Assembly (NCBI GenBank): GCA_007133255.1
Contig: SLMY01000268.1
Location: 1 to 6,374, forward strand
Direction: 5' to 3'
DNA length: 6,374 nucleotides
From: Clostridiales bacterium
GTDB lineage: Bacteria; Bacillota; Clostridia; Saccharofermentanales; UBA5734
In this document: piece by piece, positions 6,143 through 6,374 of the stretch
Position numbering within the stretch: the stretch's first letter is position 1
Layout: each line of letters starts with the position of its first letter
Program-made: the position numbers and the translations under genes
Notes under the pieces: generated by a model
What the model was told of the DNA's origin: nothing
Database searches by the model: none
What the model saw: only the letters and a program-made list of their open reading frames with translations

Positions 6143-6374
6143 TCAGGCTTTGACAGCCTCCAGAAACAGGCGGCTGATCAGCGCTGCACCAATATGATTG
6201 GGATGGATTCGATCCCCAGAAGCGACATAGGCGTGATAATGCTTTAAGAAACGGTCAAATCCGAGCTGTGTATCAACAAAAACAGCGTCATGCTCAGAGG
6301 CTATATCACGGCATATCTCACCATATTGATCCATTTTCTGACGCATCGGGTCTTCACGGCAAGGTTCTATCATA
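6143..6374 (-). CDS. SGNH/GDSL-type hydrolase, C-terminal fragment (runs off right edge)
   Basis: Only the last 77 or so codons are in the window; the frame is open to the right edge and the 5' part is missing. The visible sequence is the C-terminal part of an SGNH-fold esterase/acylhydrolase. PCREDPMRQKMDQYG is followed by an AVFVDTQ strand and then GDRIHPNHIG near 6194-6223, which contains the conserved DxxHP with the catalytic Asp and His (Asp54 and His57 counted from the ATG at 6371-6373). The nucleophile Ser (GDS) and the Gly/Asn blocks lie beyond the window. That ATG falls inside the fold (MIEP is followed by the C-terminal subdomain), so it is not the true start. The family often removes acetyl or other acyl groups from carbohydrates. 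Next to a sugar kinase, 57 bp downstream, it may deacylate the same sugar; that is inference. Confidence 0.82.
   Translation of the reverse strand, partial: MIEPCREDPMRQKMDQYGEICRDIASEHDAVFVDTQLGFDRFLKHYHAYVASGDRIHPNHIGAALISRLFLEAVKA

Noticed and set aside
6143..6373. ATG at 6371-6373 as the start of a small 76-aa protein
   Set aside because: The visible sequence is only the C-terminal part of an SGNH hydrolase fold, so the frame must continue beyond the window.
1..6374. CRISPR array, tRNA, rRNA, insertion sequence or phage genes
   Set aside because: I saw no regularly spaced repeats, cloverleaf-like sequence, transposase or phage-like coding sequence; every long gene belongs to a metabolic or transport family.

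Overview
The window is a bacterial carbohydrate-metabolism locus. It has no introns, its ribosome-binding sites are Shine-Dalgarno type, genes are tightly packed, and every product I recognise is a bacterial sugar-metabolism or transport family. Base composition is moderate, and the sugar kinase gene looks more AT-rich by eye than the dehydrogenase and sulfatase genes. The phylum cannot be fixed from the sequence. Arrays of Gfo/Idh/MocA dehydrogenases with sulfatases are common in Lentisphaerae/Verrucomicrobia/Planctomycetes, in some Firmicutes and in some Proteobacteria. I see no plasmid, phage, insertion sequence, CRISPR, tRNA or rRNA signal.

Plus-strand module (1-3514): a 5'-truncated Gfo/Idh/MocA-family NAD(P)-dependent oxidoreductase (1-966), a second complete and related oxidoreductase (1010-2113) behind a strong AGGAGGT site, and a cytoplasmic type I sulfatase / phosphonate monoester hydrolase-like enzyme (2120-3514) that starts 6 bp after the second dehydrogenase ends. 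The spacing indicates one operon. The likely job is intracellular processing of a sulfated (or phosphorylated/phosphonylated) sugar or polyol: ester cleavage plus one or two redox steps on the sugar.

Minus-strand module (3590-6374, read right to left): the C-terminal end of an SGNH/GDSL-type hydrolase that runs off the right edge (6143-6374), a PfkB-family sugar kinase of the tagatose/fructokinase-like group (5153-6085), and a 12-helix MATE/flippase-like (MOP superfamily) membrane protein with a clear internal duplication (3590-4924). The membrane protein follows a 228-bp gene-free spacer that carries a good sigma70-type promoter, so it is probably transcribed separately from the kinase.

The two modules converge at 3515-3589, where I see only a weak candidate terminator. 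Taken together, the enzymes (esterase-like hydrolase, sugar kinase, two sugar dehydrogenases, sulfatase) fit stepwise dismantling of a substituted sugar. This is inference from family membership and neighbourhood; no substrate can be read from the sequence. I found nothing that clearly amounts to a wholly new system. The most interesting items are the pair of divergent dehydrogenases with an altered active-site motif and the cytosolic sulfatase with atypical metal/substrate-site residues.
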